Positions 36,525 through 47,993 are shown, counted from the stretch's first letter. The stretch is DNA of 64,000 nt from Manduca sexta (GCF_014839805.1 NC_051140.1:14405826-14469825), one strand, 5' to 3'. Notes: a model not told the origin generated them from the sequence alone. A program made the numbers and translations.

Positions 36525-36755
36525 TGCCTCGGTTGCATAATTGTACGTGCACGGTACACCGCTCTTAGGTCCTGGGGTCGAATCCCGAATAGGGCAAATC
36601 GACATAGGGTTTTCCTGCTCATTATCAGCCCTAAGTCAGGAATTGTGCTCGACATAGCGATGAGCTCGCACTATCAGATCATGTAACAGGCAATAAATAG
36701 ATGCCCTTTGCACGTCTAACTATCCCTTTGAAGATAAGGGCGTGATGTGTGTAAT
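36525..36755 (+). mobile_element. tRNA-derived SINE, second family (copy A)
   Basis: The tRNA-like head 'gcctcggttgcataattgta' contains a weak A-box region, and the B-box region 'ggggtcgaatccc' (36574-36586) has one change from GGTTCGAATCC. The body is 'gacatagggttttcctgctc', 'cagccctaagtcaggaattg', 'gcgatgagctcgcactatca', and the tail '..cccttt.gaagataagggcgtgatgtgtg'. This is an abundant lepidopteran SINE type. No direct target duplication was seen. Confidence 0.82.
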
Positions 36756-37388
36756 TTTAAAAACGATTACAATTATTAACTGTAATAATAATGGTAAAGT
36801 TTTATCAGAGAATGTGTGTATTGCGTTTGCTGTATTTTATTATCCAAACATGTTAAACCATAAGTTATTTTTAGCGTTTTGAAAGTAAATTCGTTTCACA
36901 ATGAGCAAGTTGAGTTATAGTTTATTTCGTCATAATAATTCATCAATTGTAATGATTTTTTGTGGAATAGTATAAAAAATACTTAGAAGGCACAAATAAT
37001 TCTATATTATGAGCAATGGCGTATGCCTGTGTCGTACCGAATTGTATATTTGTAATTCATTGCTGTTTTTGCGTTAAAGACCTCTCTGTTCTATATGTTA
37101 TTCCAAATATGGTCTGTTTGTTTGGTGCCAAACTGTATTTAAATCCGTTTATCTGTTTTAATATTAAACATTTTAAATAACTTTCGCAATCATTACTAAC
37201 GCATGTATTATAAAATTATATATTGGATCGAGTTGTAATATCATTGCTGTAATATTTAGTATAAGTGCGTGACATAAGTACTGTCGGACTACTCGGTTAG
37301 ATCCCAACAACCAATTTGTGAAGGGGAGATAAAATATTGACCAGCAGGTATACTTAAATAAGCCAAGGCAAGCAAGAAACCATCCAAA
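36756..37388. other. AT-rich non-coding stretch (copy A)
   Basis: Nothing recognised up to the LINE target site. Confidence 0.4.
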
Positions 37389-37403
37389 GGATATGACTTG
37401 CAT
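37389..37403 (+). repeat. Left 15-bp target duplication of the LINE
   Basis: 'ggatatgacttgcat', repeated exactly at 38171-38185. Confidence 0.95.
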
Positions 37404-37862
37404 CGCCACGATAGCGGCGGTAAGTCCCCTCTTCGAGGTGTGGCTGACGAGACGTCACGGCGTCCTCTCATTCCGGACGACGCAGGTACTGACCGGTCAC
37501 GGCTGCTTCGGCAGGTACCTGTATCGGATCCGGGTGGAGGATACGCCCGCGTGTTTTACTGTACGGATCGGCCGGAGGACACGGTGGAGCATACGGTGGA
37601 GGTGTGCCCAGCTTGGGCTGAGCACCGCCGTGTTCTCACAACGGCCATCGGTGGCGGAGACCTCGCGTCGGGGCCTGGTAGAAGCCATGCTCCGGGGCGA
37701 GAGAGGAATGGGGACGCAGTCACCTCCTTCTGCGAGGACGTGATGCTCGCAAAGGAGGTGGCGGAACGGATACGGCGCCAAAGCGCCCAACGTCCCATCC
37801 GCCACGGCAGACGCACAAGACGCGGGCGTCGAACGTCTGCTGAGGATCGTCGGCCTCCATAG
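37404..37862 (+). pseudogene. LINE ORF2 C-terminal remnant (reverse transcriptase protein tail with CCHC motif), frameshifted
   Basis: The end of a LINE polyprotein whose upstream endonuclease and reverse-transcriptase domains are missing. In one frame 'LTGHGCFGRYLYR' (37489-37527) is the typical segment before the terminal zinc knuckle. The knuckle itself, C-x2-C..H..C, is split by a one-base slip at 37555-37559: the first Cys is at 37552-37554 in frame 1, then Cys 37560-37562, His 37590-37592 and Cys 37605-37607 in frame 3, ending 'EDTVEHTVEVCPAW'. The next conserved piece 'LVEAMLRGERG' returns to the first frame, and 'DAVTSFCEDVMLAKEVAE' to the other. At least three frame changes therefore make it dead as read here. 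Frames on the opposite strand are shadows. Confidence 0.85.
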
Positions 37863-38170
37863 GCGCGGACCGTCGGGTGACGAGCATTGGGTAGCTCGTC
37901 GCCCGAAAACACCTAACAGCCCGTGTGTACGGCGCGTAGTGTTCCACGCGCGCCTCGAAGAGCAGTGTCAGCATAATTTGCGGGGCCCTTTAGGGCCGGT
38001 GCCTGCCCTAGGTCTCAATGCCACCGGATCTTGGACCTAGGCACATAGGCAAAGGATGGGAACACCGTAGGTTCTTAGTCAGTAAAAGTCTGACACGCTC
38101 TCCCGCCCATCCCAAGGCGGGAGATAGTCAACTGACGATTTACGTACGTAAAAAAAAAAAAAAAAAAAAA
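37404..38170 (+). mobile_element. 5'-truncated R1-like LINE, present only in copy A
   Basis: A 767-bp GC-rich insert with a 21-base poly(A) tail (38150-38170) between perfect 15-bp target duplications. It holds the end of ORF2 (about 37404-37862) and a 3' UTR with 'cagtaaaagtctgacacgct' and the inverted pair 'tcccgccc'/'ggcggga', familiar from R1-type lepidopteran LINEs. Copy B has an uninterrupted single target at about 51415-51430. All the unusually high GC of this part of the window is inside the insert, a composition shift that marks its foreign origin. Confidence 0.93.
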
Positions 38171-38185
38171 GGATATGACTTGCAT
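38171..38185 (+). repeat. Right 15-bp target duplication of the LINE
   Basis: 'ggatatgacttgcat', identical to 37389-37403. Confidence 0.95.
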
Positions 38186-38999
38186 AACGTGTTGCGAGTT
38201 CCATAGCAAGTTACGCAAAAAAAAACTCAAAAAACGAAGACTCATATGCCTAACGCTAGCGAGACGATATTGTGCGATCCTATGTCCTCCAGTCATTGAC
38301 AATCTTTGACAAGTTACTATTTTTATTTTTATTTTCACCGACGAAGTTACTCTGTGCTCGCGGCCTTTTCACAATAATAGTGTTACTTTTCCATATAACT
38401 GCGTCAACGTTGTTTAAAAGCTTGTTATAAGAATTTTATGTTTTCCCACAATGTCACTTCAATGTTAAAGCTTTCTATATTTTAGTCATAAAAAAGTAGT
38501 TTTAGTTTTATTTTATAAGACTGCTTACGATACGTAGTAGCATAATACGAAAATATTTATTGTTTCACAAATTTTTATAACAAAATTTTAAAAAGTTATC
38601 AAACAATCAACTATTTTTCGAGATTCATAACCAGACAACTTACTACTACTGACCAAATACGATAGCAATAAGTCGGCTGACTGTTTAATTTCTGTAACAT
38701 TTGAATATTGGTCAATGGACTTAATTTTAACGCTGTTGAATAAATACAGGTTTATTGTAGGTTATAGCGTCCTTTGACAACAAAAACGCAAAAGTCACGA
38801 AGAGTGTACGCAAGGTATGTAGTATGTGTAAAATTACGTAAGATAACATTAATAACTGTACGTAAAATACTTTATACGCCGACATAGAGGTTGCGACCGA
38901 TGACGGGGTCAGTCACCCTTTTGTCGATCGTTATTTTGTTGGGTTTTACCATTCAGATTAACTGTAGTAATACTGTTTCTTTTAAATTTTTTTATACGT
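38186..38999. other. Non-coding stretch (copy A)
   Basis: Nothing recognised. The frame 38075-38338 is driven by the poly(A) run and adjacent sequence. Confidence 0.4.
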
Positions 39000-39202
39000 G
39001 CAAAATAACCCCATGGTAAATAAAGTGGGGCCTAATAGAATGTCAACTGAGGGGAAATGATTCCCCTTCGACACTCCACACAATTGTGCCAAGACAGGCT
39101 GATACCGGAACGCGACACATTTACGCAGGCCACTATGGAGGGATTTAACACCATGTCTAAGGTGGCTATCCGGGCGGATATACAATATATCCCAATTTGA
39201 CT
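39000..39202 (+). pseudogene. Frameshifted allele of the small ORF seen intact at 52226-52426
   Basis: Colinear with the copy B frame but broken by two one-base differences: 'gaggggaaatgattcc' here against 'gaggggaatgattcc', and 'ttcgacactccac' against 'ttcgacctccac'. The C-terminal part 'FTQATMEGFNTMSKV' remains open. The product is not recognised. It may be a fossil coding fragment, or the differences may be base-calling errors. Confidence 0.3.
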
Positions 39203-40158
39203 GTATATGTCTCATATTTTGCAATTTTATAAGGGAAACAAAACCTATAGGAGACGTTCTTCCCGGCGAAATAGAATCATAATATTGGGAAAGAAGCGAT
39301 TTCTCACAACACATGTAATAAGTATGTAGTTTAATAACAAAACAAAGACTAGTTAGTACGGAACCTTCGTTGCATGATTCCGATGCCCACTTATCCGGTT
39401 TTTTTTCTTAAAGTAATGTGAATATAACGTAATCTTTCTATCTTCAAAATGTTACATTCTTACGAATATTTTTTTACTATTAAATGGTACTCATATTTTT
39501 TATCTTTTTGAGCCTGATACACGTGCAAGTGGATCACTTAATCAACTCCATCGCTCCTTAATACGCTAAGTATAAACAAGTGGTTGAATTGCCGGTCTCA
39601 AAAGAAAGCAATAGGGATGAGGGAAGGAACAGGGTTGGCTGTGCCTCGGAATTTTCTTCTGACCATACAAACACTAAAATAAGCCTACATTTCAGGGGTC
39701 ATTTTCTGTGTAACTAGGCATGACCGTCGAATGGCCCATTCATACTATACATACATTTATTTGCATCATGGCTCTACCACTTTAGACCTTAAATCAAATC
39801 ACATTCAAAAACCAGCAGAATAATAACTGGAGATATTTTATTATTTTGTATCTCTTTTATTATACTAAAACCTTTATCTACAATGCAACAATATTTGTGA
39901 CTAATGATTCTATAGATAATACAGTCGCCACTCTTGTTTCTCAGCCAAAAACGAAGACCTTCAGACATACAAACAAACGTACGGCCGCTGCAATTAATTA
40001 ACCGTGGTGTATTTATTAACGTATGCTGAAAATAATATTATTTTTAAAGTCTAGTTGATAGCGAGATACGGAAAGATTGTCGTGTCTACCTTAAATATGG
40101 CCAGGCTTGAGCGTCCGTAGCGCTCATGCCCTAATGCATTCGGTCGTCATAAGTAAAA
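39203..40158. other. Non-coding stretch (copy A)
   Basis: Nothing recognised. The minus-strand frame 38982-39314 overlaps the small ORF on the other strand and is weaker. Confidence 0.35.
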
Positions 40159-40451
40159 TGCTTTAAAATCGCGTTCATATGCCCACTTATGAACTATAAA
40201 TGTATTTTAATTTATTCAAGCGTTTTGTGCAATATTAGATTATATTTGTAATAATTATTATCTTAAGGTGGAGTATTGATTTATAATATGTCAAAATCAA
40301 TACTCATTACAATATTGCCACACATTATAAATCAATATATCACCTTAACATAATATGTATTACAAATAAAATATAATTATATGCGCAAAACGACTAAGTA
40401 AATTAAACTAAATTTGTAGCTCAAAGGTAGGCATACGATTGTATATTTTGC
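40159..40451. repeat. Long imperfect inverted repeat (~290-bp hairpin), copy A
   Basis: Two arms of about 130 nt fold on each other around 40290-40318. Paired landmarks are 'tcatatgccc.actt.tgaactataaat' with 'atttgtagctca.aggtaggcatacga', 'cgttttgtgca' with 'tgcgcaaaacg', 'tatttgtaata' with 'tattacaaata', and 'ttaaggtg..tattgatttataat' with its complement. I estimate 75-80% pairing by eye. It could be a MITE with very long TIRs or a hairpin-RNA (endo-siRNA or miRNA-like) locus. No clear target duplication was found. The same structure is present in copy B. Confidence 0.75.
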
Positions 40452-41714
40452 AGGAGAAAATATTACAAAAAATAGCATCGTTTCTATTCTTTAAAATTGC
40501 AATTGATGTTTTTACTAACTAAAATATAATTGTTTAAAATTTAATTAATAGTTATTGATAATAATTTATCAATAAATACGTGGTGATAAGCTGACATATA
40601 CTTAACATTAACCATACACGTATTCCGCTAACTTATGGACGATAGAACGTGCCGAACCAGCACACTAAACATGAAGTATGGAGAGATGTTATAACGAAAT
40701 CTGATTATAAACGACCCACACATGCCAACATACTCAAAAAAATATATGAAAAATTGCCGTGAAACAGGCTTTGGTTTTATTTTTATTGATTTTTAGTTAA
40801 AAACCCCAATATATTCACATAGGTATAAATAAAATAAATACAATTGGCGATCTTATCACTCAAGGCCATTTCTTTCACAAAGCCATAGTAAGGATACAAG
40901 GAAAGGAAAAGAGAGAGCAGGGTTATCTTACTTAGGCCTCAATTCAGCCTAATATTAAGTCTTGAATTATCGGTAGGTATGAAACGATGAGCTCCTTCAT
41001 TAATGCAAATTACGAAACGAGTCGAACTAGAAATTCTTTTATTATTACAAGAAGCACGCGGAATTGATCCTCCTCATGATTTTTAATGGGCAGTGTAGGC
41101 AATTATGTAGTTATTGTTAAAATTCAGATATTTATGTTAGTATTGTGACCCAAAAAAGCTGCGTTCGCGTCAAATATATTAATACTTAGGGTAGCTATGT
41201 TCCCTTAATTTAGTCTAGTTTCATTTATTAGGTTCCGTGACCTTACTACGCCTATTCCTACCAAAGTCTAGTTTTCAAAATTTCTACTAAAACTTTACCA
41301 AACCATTTCAAATAATGCATAAATAGGTAGTTCTAATTAAAAAAATATCTGGTATTTATTCTATAGTGCGTCGTGGCAGTTGCCAAGTAATTATTTCCAT
41401 GAAATAAACTTTATAAAAATAAGGAAATTATAAAGTACTTTATATTATTTTTATTATTGCAACCAAGATACTTAACTAATCTTTTGGACATTACATTATA
41501 TATAACTTTTATTGTTATTTCTTCAAAAGATTCATTGAACTCAGGTTTACTCCAGAAAAATATTTTGGCGCACCTTTTTACAATAAATCTTACATTATTA
41601 CCCACAAAATGAATTCACGGCATTTTATAAATCAACGGTTTTAATTTGAAATTGAAAATATATTAAAGTGCGTCTGAGTAACAGCAGATGGCGTCACGTC
41701 CGATTTATTCATCA
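40452..41714. other. AT-rich non-coding stretch (copy A)
   Basis: Nothing recognised. The frame 41411-41605 has no motif. Confidence 0.4.
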
Positions 41715-41906
41715 GCCACTGGACTGTCTATTCTAGTTTAATAATTGAAATATCACCCAAGGTCTTATAAGACCTAGCTTCCAGAAATACTAACCTCTGA
41801 TCGAGTGGGAACGCAAGAGTAAACAATGAATTGGCCTGTCTCCGTCTCCGTCATACCCGTCTGACTTTATAAAAGACAATGTGTCGCGCCAACTGTTCTT
41901 CAACAT
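41715..41906 (+). repeat. Direct repeat 1 of a diverged pair, with palindrome GGTCTTATAAGACC (copy A)
   Basis: Shares with 42762-42962 the ordered blocks 'gccactggactg', 'attctagttta.aattgaaat', a TATAA-centred palindrome followed by 'tagctt', 'gatcg.gtg.gaacg.aagag.aaac', 'ggcctgtct' and 'gtcgcgccaac.gt.cttc'. The palindrome is at 41761-41774. The pair is spaced about 1.05 kb apart. Confidence 0.75.
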
Positions 41907-42761
41907 CAGAAGTGGGATAGGCAATCAATGCCCACAGATAAGAATTGTCTCCTCTACATATCTACTCTATGTGGAATACATATGGTACTAAGTACTTATA
42001 TAAATATTTTAAGAAACGCAATTCCCTTGACGAAAAGAAATCGCCCGAGGGATAAGAACTAGCCTGCAATGTGAATAAAGGTGAACATGTTGTGTGTAAT
42101 GCATGTATTGCATCTCAGTTTGTGAGGATGTTATGTGTATTAGACTTGGTATGAACATGGGTCCATGTGGACCGCGTCTCAACTGTTCCCGTGCTCATGT
42201 GTCGTGTATCGTGTGAACACTGCTCCAGGTATCGACTAGCGGTTGATAGGAACGGCTGCATCGCTTATCTCGTGCGGTTACCTGCGACGGCATATATGAT
42301 TTTTACTGCAGTCATATAGGGTGTTCGCAATTAAAATTCGTTGCTGATTTGCGCGTGCGTCTTTCGTATTGAGGAACAACGTAGTGTAGCTTTTGGACGT
42401 CTTACGTGACAAGAATTTTGCAGATCGTCTATGGTATTTTTAATAAAGCTATCATTTTTTTTATTTTTCTGCCCCGGCAGAAAATGTCTCACAATCAGGT
42501 GAAAAGTTTTCAGTCTGTCATGTGGATTGAGGTTTTACTTGTTCCTATGATGATTTGCGAAAGTGGCTGAAGGTCAAGATGTAGTGAAGCGTTCGTTGAT
42601 TGAACAAAGTAAATGGAACTGTTGGGCGGCTCGATAGTCAACACATTGCTTAGTGGTGCACGATAGAGTCACAAATACGGGAACCTCGATGCATTAATAT
42701 GTAACATATTATCCAAATTAATTGTTGACTAAAATCTCAAGCGAAAATCTTACATGAGCTC
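41907..42761. other. Segment between the two direct repeats (copy A)
   Basis: Somewhat more balanced in base composition at 42100-42420. It contains the short perfect hairpin 'ttttctgcc-cc-ggcagaaaa' (42465-42484). No coding frame survives in both copies. Confidence 0.4.
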
Positions 42762-42962
42762 GCCACTGGACTGGCAATTCTAGTTTAACAATTGAAATGT
42801 CAATTCAGGCCTTTATAAGGCCTAGCTTTCAAAAATAATGATCACCGATCGCGTGCGAACGTAAGAGCAAACACTGGATTGGCTTGTCTCGTGACGTACT
42901 CATTGCTTTATCTGTGTCCTACGTCATAGATATCAATAAGTCGCGCCAACCGTCCTTCGACA
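42762..42962 (+). repeat. Direct repeat 2 of the pair, with palindrome GGCCTTTATAAGGCC (copy A)
   Basis: The homologue of 41715-41906. The palindrome is at 42808-42822. Compared with repeat 1, a T-to-C change in the left half is matched by an A-to-G change in the right half, so self-complementarity is kept. Confidence 0.75.
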
Positions 42963-44324
42963 GGTATATTATTGTGATTGGAATTTTGAACCACTGTGTA
43001 GTGTGCTGGTGCGTACATACAGGCTTATAGGTGTATAGTGATTTACTTTACCTTCAGTTTAATTTGGTCAATAAAAAGACATGATATTCGGCCACTAAAC
43101 TGAATAAATAAGTTACAACCCCAAGGACTATTTCTTGTAAAATTATAAGAAAATGAAGCACTTATTTGATCGGCTTCAAACGGCCCGTCCGTCATCCTAC
43201 TCCACACATATAAGCAAAGCCACTCTACCTATCCCTTCGAAATTAAAGGCATGATGTATATTTGTTAGTATTCAAAATATATTTTTTTAGATACGTACCT
43301 GTCTATTTTTATTTTTTAATGCAGACCAATACTTAGAAATTAAACATATTTATAATAATTGTTATCTAGATCACAATATATTAACATCATATGAACCTCG
43401 TTTCCAATAATTTATTTATATGTTAGAGTAAACGTAAAACATTTGTCAACGTTTTTTTAAATGACTTTTTAGTATAATTTCTATATGGCTCATGTTGTGG
43501 TTGCATATAATCAGAGTTGCAATAATTTTTTGTTTGTTATGCATGTGTGATATATTTGTAAATTATCATTGTAAACTCAGTTTGCAATCCTAAATAAATA
43601 AATAAATAATAAATAAATAAATGAATGATGCATTCAAATTTCAATATGTTCATAGAATCATACGATGATGCGACTACAAAATACATTCATAGTATTTTTT
43701 TATATATATTGCATAAAAGTAAGTCCTGTTGTCTTTCAGGAAAACATTTTTTTTCCTGAATACAACATAGTAAGTAGTATTGTTGCATATTGTTATATAA
43801 CGTGGATACGAATATTCACTGAAGTTTATAAATGAAATATTAAACATAATTTACTCATATATTATTGATATTATATGTAGGTACCCACCTACTTCACCCA
43901 ATAGGTAGCAGTCGATAGAACATTGAATCATAAAAGTAATAACTATGAATATACACATTAAGCAAGTGCGTGACTAAAATTTAATTATTAACAAATACAT
44001 AGTATTTGTCCTGCTAAAAACAGTAGAGTTCAACGGTAAAGATTTATATTGAACTTCTAACTAAGTAAGTCAATTTATTAGGTCTTAGCATCGGCATTTA
44101 ATTTTATTTGTTGAACAAATATTATATTTCCTGATGTATAGGTCCATGTCCATTACAAAGTGTGCAGTTATTCAAAATCAAAATTAATAATTAGGCCCCT
44201 CCCCGACCATACTGGCTTGAGCAATTCGTTCTACTTACTTGGTGACGCGCGAGTTAAGGGTGGCAATAAATGCAGTTTTGAAAATAAATTCTTATTAAAT
44301 GACTTCTTTTTTATAAAATTAATT
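42963..44324. other. Non-coding stretch with a SINE tail scrap and an (AAAT)n microsatellite (copy A)
   Basis: At 43220-43260 'ctctacctatcccttcgaaa' with 'ttaaaggcatgatgtata' is the tail of the SINE family at 36525-36755. An AAAT-type microsatellite lies at 43591-43622. Nothing else recognised. Confidence 0.5.
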
Positions 44325-44368
44325 ATTATGTAATCTACCGAACAACACTGTTCGGTAGATAACATAAT
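44325..44368. repeat. 44-bp stem-loop, 20-bp arms with one mismatch, 4-nt loop (copy A)
   Basis: 'attatgtaatctaccgaaca', the loop 'acac', then the complement. Only the A/A pair at arm position 8 fails. It is identical in copy B (57565-57608). It is too short for a standard miRNA precursor, and a rho-type terminator is not relevant in an insect. It may be a MITE core or a cruciform-prone site. Confidence 0.85.
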
Positions 44369-46484
44369 GGCTTCAAATTATAGTATAATGTACTTTAGGA
44401 GGAATTAATCGACAGAATTAACAATTTTAGTAGATTTTTTTTAATAAATTAATGAGACAATATTCATAATAACTATAAAAAAAATAATTCAAAATACCTA
44501 AAGAAAATAGAGAATAATATATTGCAATAATATTTATTAAGTTTATTTTTCTGTGTATAGGTAATATTATTATAATTCTCGTTTTAAAAAATAAACTAAT
44601 TTTGTTGCTAATGCAAGTGGGTAAAACTTTTAAGTATTTACAGAATCCTGAAACCAATGTGTAACGGCTTCTTGAAGATAAAATTAATTCATACCTAGCA
44701 CGCAACGCCATCTGTATTTATATTTCTATAATACTAGAGACTACTGTTACCGAGTATAACAAACTTTTTCTGCTATTCCACAACAGATGCCACTTGTATA
44801 TATATCAGAGCAATAATTTAAAGTGAATAATATTATCTATATTAAAAAGTCTGTTCAGCTATCACTTTAAAATATTTTTACCTAGGTAAATAAATAATTC
44901 AAACAAATTGTTTAGTTATAAATCGACTATTTCTGGAAATCGAGAGTTAGTTATCGACTACACCCATAAACCAGCTTAGTGCACCCATCTCTAGGTGGGT
45001 GGTGCCGAAAGGTTCGTTAGGATTTTAATTTAGAAATCTGTTTATAATTTTGTAATTAGATAGATAATTGAAACATAATTGTTATATTTAGACATAAGAA
45101 TGACGTTAATAGTGAAATAAGTGTACATAGAATATTTCGTTACGATAATTTTTGTCAGCTATTTTTATAACCTAAATTAGTCATCGAATCGAGACTAGAT
45201 CTAGTTAGGAGTAACAGACGGTGTCTGGATTTAATTACTCATTTTGATTTCTCCTGTGGTTCCTAAATTTTTACGTGTTGTGTTCATGAAATAATGTTAT
45301 AACTAGACAGGTAAGTGTTCTGGTATCTTACTATAATTTACAAATTAATATAACATTTTCGTAGTTTATGCCACTGAATCGCCATTTATTTAAAAAATAT
45401 TCACTAATAGAATATGATTTATATATAAATAAGGTATCTATCTATTGAATAAAATGTTCATGGCGTAGAAAATTTTGCCAATTTAATTAGGTTTAATTAT
45501 TTTGTATTTTATTTAGAAATAGATTGGTTATATTCACGTATTTATAAATAGGTTGATTATATACTTAATAATCATTAAAATTAATTATATATCTAAAGTA
45601 ATACTTTACTACCTATTTCATGTAGATCCAGATGGATTTAAAAATCCATAGAAAACTCTAAAATTTTCCCGTTTAGTATAATACTTTATTTACGAAATAT
45701 TGTTTCTACAAGGTTAATATATAAAAAGAACATGACAATTTATTTAAACTATCTTCAGCCACATATTCATAGATCTGTATGTTGTGCTAGAATTTTAGAA
45801 AGCTTCGTATTAGATTTATTGAAAACTAGGACCTTTCCAAAATGAAAGAAAAATTTGGTATTCAAAATATTTTATATATTAAACTAATACGCAAAACAGA
45901 TTACAACTGAATACTATAAATAATACAAACATGAAACTAGATTATATTCCAAAACTTTTTGCCTTTATACTAGTTAATTACTTAAAGTGCAGACTAAAAT
46001 AAATTATAACTATTTAGTAGTGTATAGCTAAAAAATTTAAACTGAATATAGTATAAGTCTAACTTAACAAAAATATCTAAGTATTGCCAGTTAAAACACT
46101 AATTGTAGTTTATCACCTTATTTATAATATTACTGCCTTCTTTCAGATTATCTCCAAGCCCCAGGAATATAAAACTTATGATAGCTCATTAAGCCTTTAT
46201 GCTATGGTATTACAAATATAAGAGGCATAAAATAAAATAAAATAATTTATTTCACCATTTGTAGATGCTTCTACCTTGTTTATCAATGCACCACCCTAAG
46301 GTTGGGTAGAAAATATTATTGGCATTAGGTCCACTGCATATAAAGTGTAAAAATAAATATATAAAAAAAACAACTAATAGAAATAGTTTCCTAATATATA
46401 CTTTGCTGGTGAAAAAGTTTTAGGTTAACATTTTTACATATCCTTCAATAATATTATGATTTTTAAAACACATGAACACAATAC
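44369..46484. other. AT-rich non-coding stretch to the gap (copy A)
   Basis: Nothing recognised. The frame 44427-44711 is AT-driven and interrupted by the 71-bp insertion in copy B. Confidence 0.4.
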
Positions 46485-46984
46485 NNNNNNNNNNNNNNNN
46501 NNNNNNNNNNNNNNNNNNNNNNNNNNNNNNNNNNNNNNNNNNNNNNNNNNNNNNNNNNNNNNNNNNNNNNNNNNNNNNNNNNNNNNNNNNNNNNNNNNNN
46601 NNNNNNNNNNNNNNNNNNNNNNNNNNNNNNNNNNNNNNNNNNNNNNNNNNNNNNNNNNNNNNNNNNNNNNNNNNNNNNNNNNNNNNNNNNNNNNNNNNNN
46701 NNNNNNNNNNNNNNNNNNNNNNNNNNNNNNNNNNNNNNNNNNNNNNNNNNNNNNNNNNNNNNNNNNNNNNNNNNNNNNNNNNNNNNNNNNNNNNNNNNNN
46801 NNNNNNNNNNNNNNNNNNNNNNNNNNNNNNNNNNNNNNNNNNNNNNNNNNNNNNNNNNNNNNNNNNNNNNNNNNNNNNNNNNNNNNNNNNNNNNNNNNNN
46901 NNNNNNNNNNNNNNNNNNNNNNNNNNNNNNNNNNNNNNNNNNNNNNNNNNNNNNNNNNNNNNNNNNNNNNNNNNNNNNNNNNNN
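46485..46984. other. Assembly gap, exactly 500 N
   Basis: A round 500-base N run, the conventional placeholder of several Hi-C scaffolders, so its length carries no biological meaning. Both flanks are the ends of the duplicated segment. Confidence 0.99.
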
Positions 46985-47368
46985 GGAAACAAAGCAATAA
47001 TGTTACAGGAAAATGAAACTGGACTGACTTCAAAGGTGGATCCGGTTTACGCAATAATAAATAGATATGATCTACAAAAAAAAAAACTAAAAAAATAAGC
47101 CTATTTAATTAATTATAATTTGATGCTGTTTTTGCAACACTCTGTACAACACCGTTTCCATAATTTTTACAACTTGCTCCTTGAAATAATTGGTCTCAAA
47201 TACCTCGTAATTAGGAGTCTCATTAAGTCAATTATTCTGATGGAACTTAGGCTTTATAATATTACATTTATTGACGATTGTCATCAAACGGCGCGTTCAA
47301 GACCCCAGGTTAGTAAGATATATGTATATTAAATGACAATCAGACGCCACTAAATATGACCGTTATGG

Positions 47369-47993
47369 TAGAGATGTGTCAACTCGATTTACTAACTCGA
47401 GTTGGGTTTAGATCGAGTCAACTCGAGTTGAATTCACTTTAACTAGAGTTTAAATACTCCCGTCTGGCCCTAGCGCATCAGCCGAATGACCGATAGTCGA
47501 CTCATGTACGGCGCGGCGATTTTTTTTTATTGTTAAGTAAAAAATGAATACATTATAAATAAGTAAATGGTCCATCTTAGAACTTGCCATAACATATTAA
47601 TTTCTATTCGACTCTATTATTTGAGTACGAAGAGTCAACGTAGAGTATGAATAAGCTAACTGCCAAAATATGATTTGTGATAAGATAGTTAAACAGCTAA
47701 GTTCTTTTTTGATTAAGTTTTAAACTTTTTTTGTAATGATTAAACCATAAGTAAATATCTATGTATCTGGGATATAAAGTTAGACTGATCTGATATTATT
47801 TTGTAAAGACTGCTAGAAATAAACATAAGTAAATACATAAATACAATATGATAAATAAATAAATTCCTTCATTATTTAAATTCACCTTGTGAGTCATTAC
47901 ATTTGTAAAAATAACCCAAAACAAATCATGACTCAGTTTCATTTTACCCAGTACGTGAATTTAAATTCGAGTTAGCCCGAGTTGGCATCACTA
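47369..47993. mobile_element. Non-autonomous hAT-like element (copy B)
   Basis: The allelic counterpart of 33318-33944 with the same 8-bp target duplication (47361-47368, 47994-48001). The right terminus here reads 'gttggcatcacta', two bases shorter than in copy A, and one of the CTCGAG cores has changed to 'ctagag' (near 47451). Confidence 0.83.

Larger units (their letters stand above)
32935..46484 (+). repeat. Duplicated segment, copy A (13,550 bp)
   Basis: Colinear with 46985-59795 from its first to its last base. It begins 'ggaaacaaagcaataatgtt', the same words that follow the N run, and ends 'catgaacacaatac' at the N run. Differences from copy B are scattered substitutions, many homopolymer-length changes, a few short rewritten stretches (near 37290-37400 and 40000-40030), and a LINE present only here. 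The exact coincidence of both duplication edges with the gap edges argues for two haplotypes of one locus left unmerged. Confidence 0.95.

Noticed and set aside
37497..37974. Long minus-strand frames over the LINE
   Set aside because: They are high-GC shadows of the ORF2 remnant on the plus strand. The conserved LTGHG and CCHC motifs are on the plus strand.
41715..42962. An LTR retrotransposon bounded by the two direct repeats
   Set aside because: No TG..CA ends, primer-binding site, polypurine tract or target duplication was seen, and the repeats are too diverged to insist on it. It is kept only as an alternative explanation.
43591..43622. A CRISPR-like or satellite array
   Set aside because: It is an AAAT microsatellite. 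No direct-repeat/spacer arrays exist in the window, and CRISPR is not expected in an insect genome.
46420..47098. Four open frames of 186-208 codons across the gap
   Set aside because: Almost all of their length is the 500-N run translated as X. They are artefacts.
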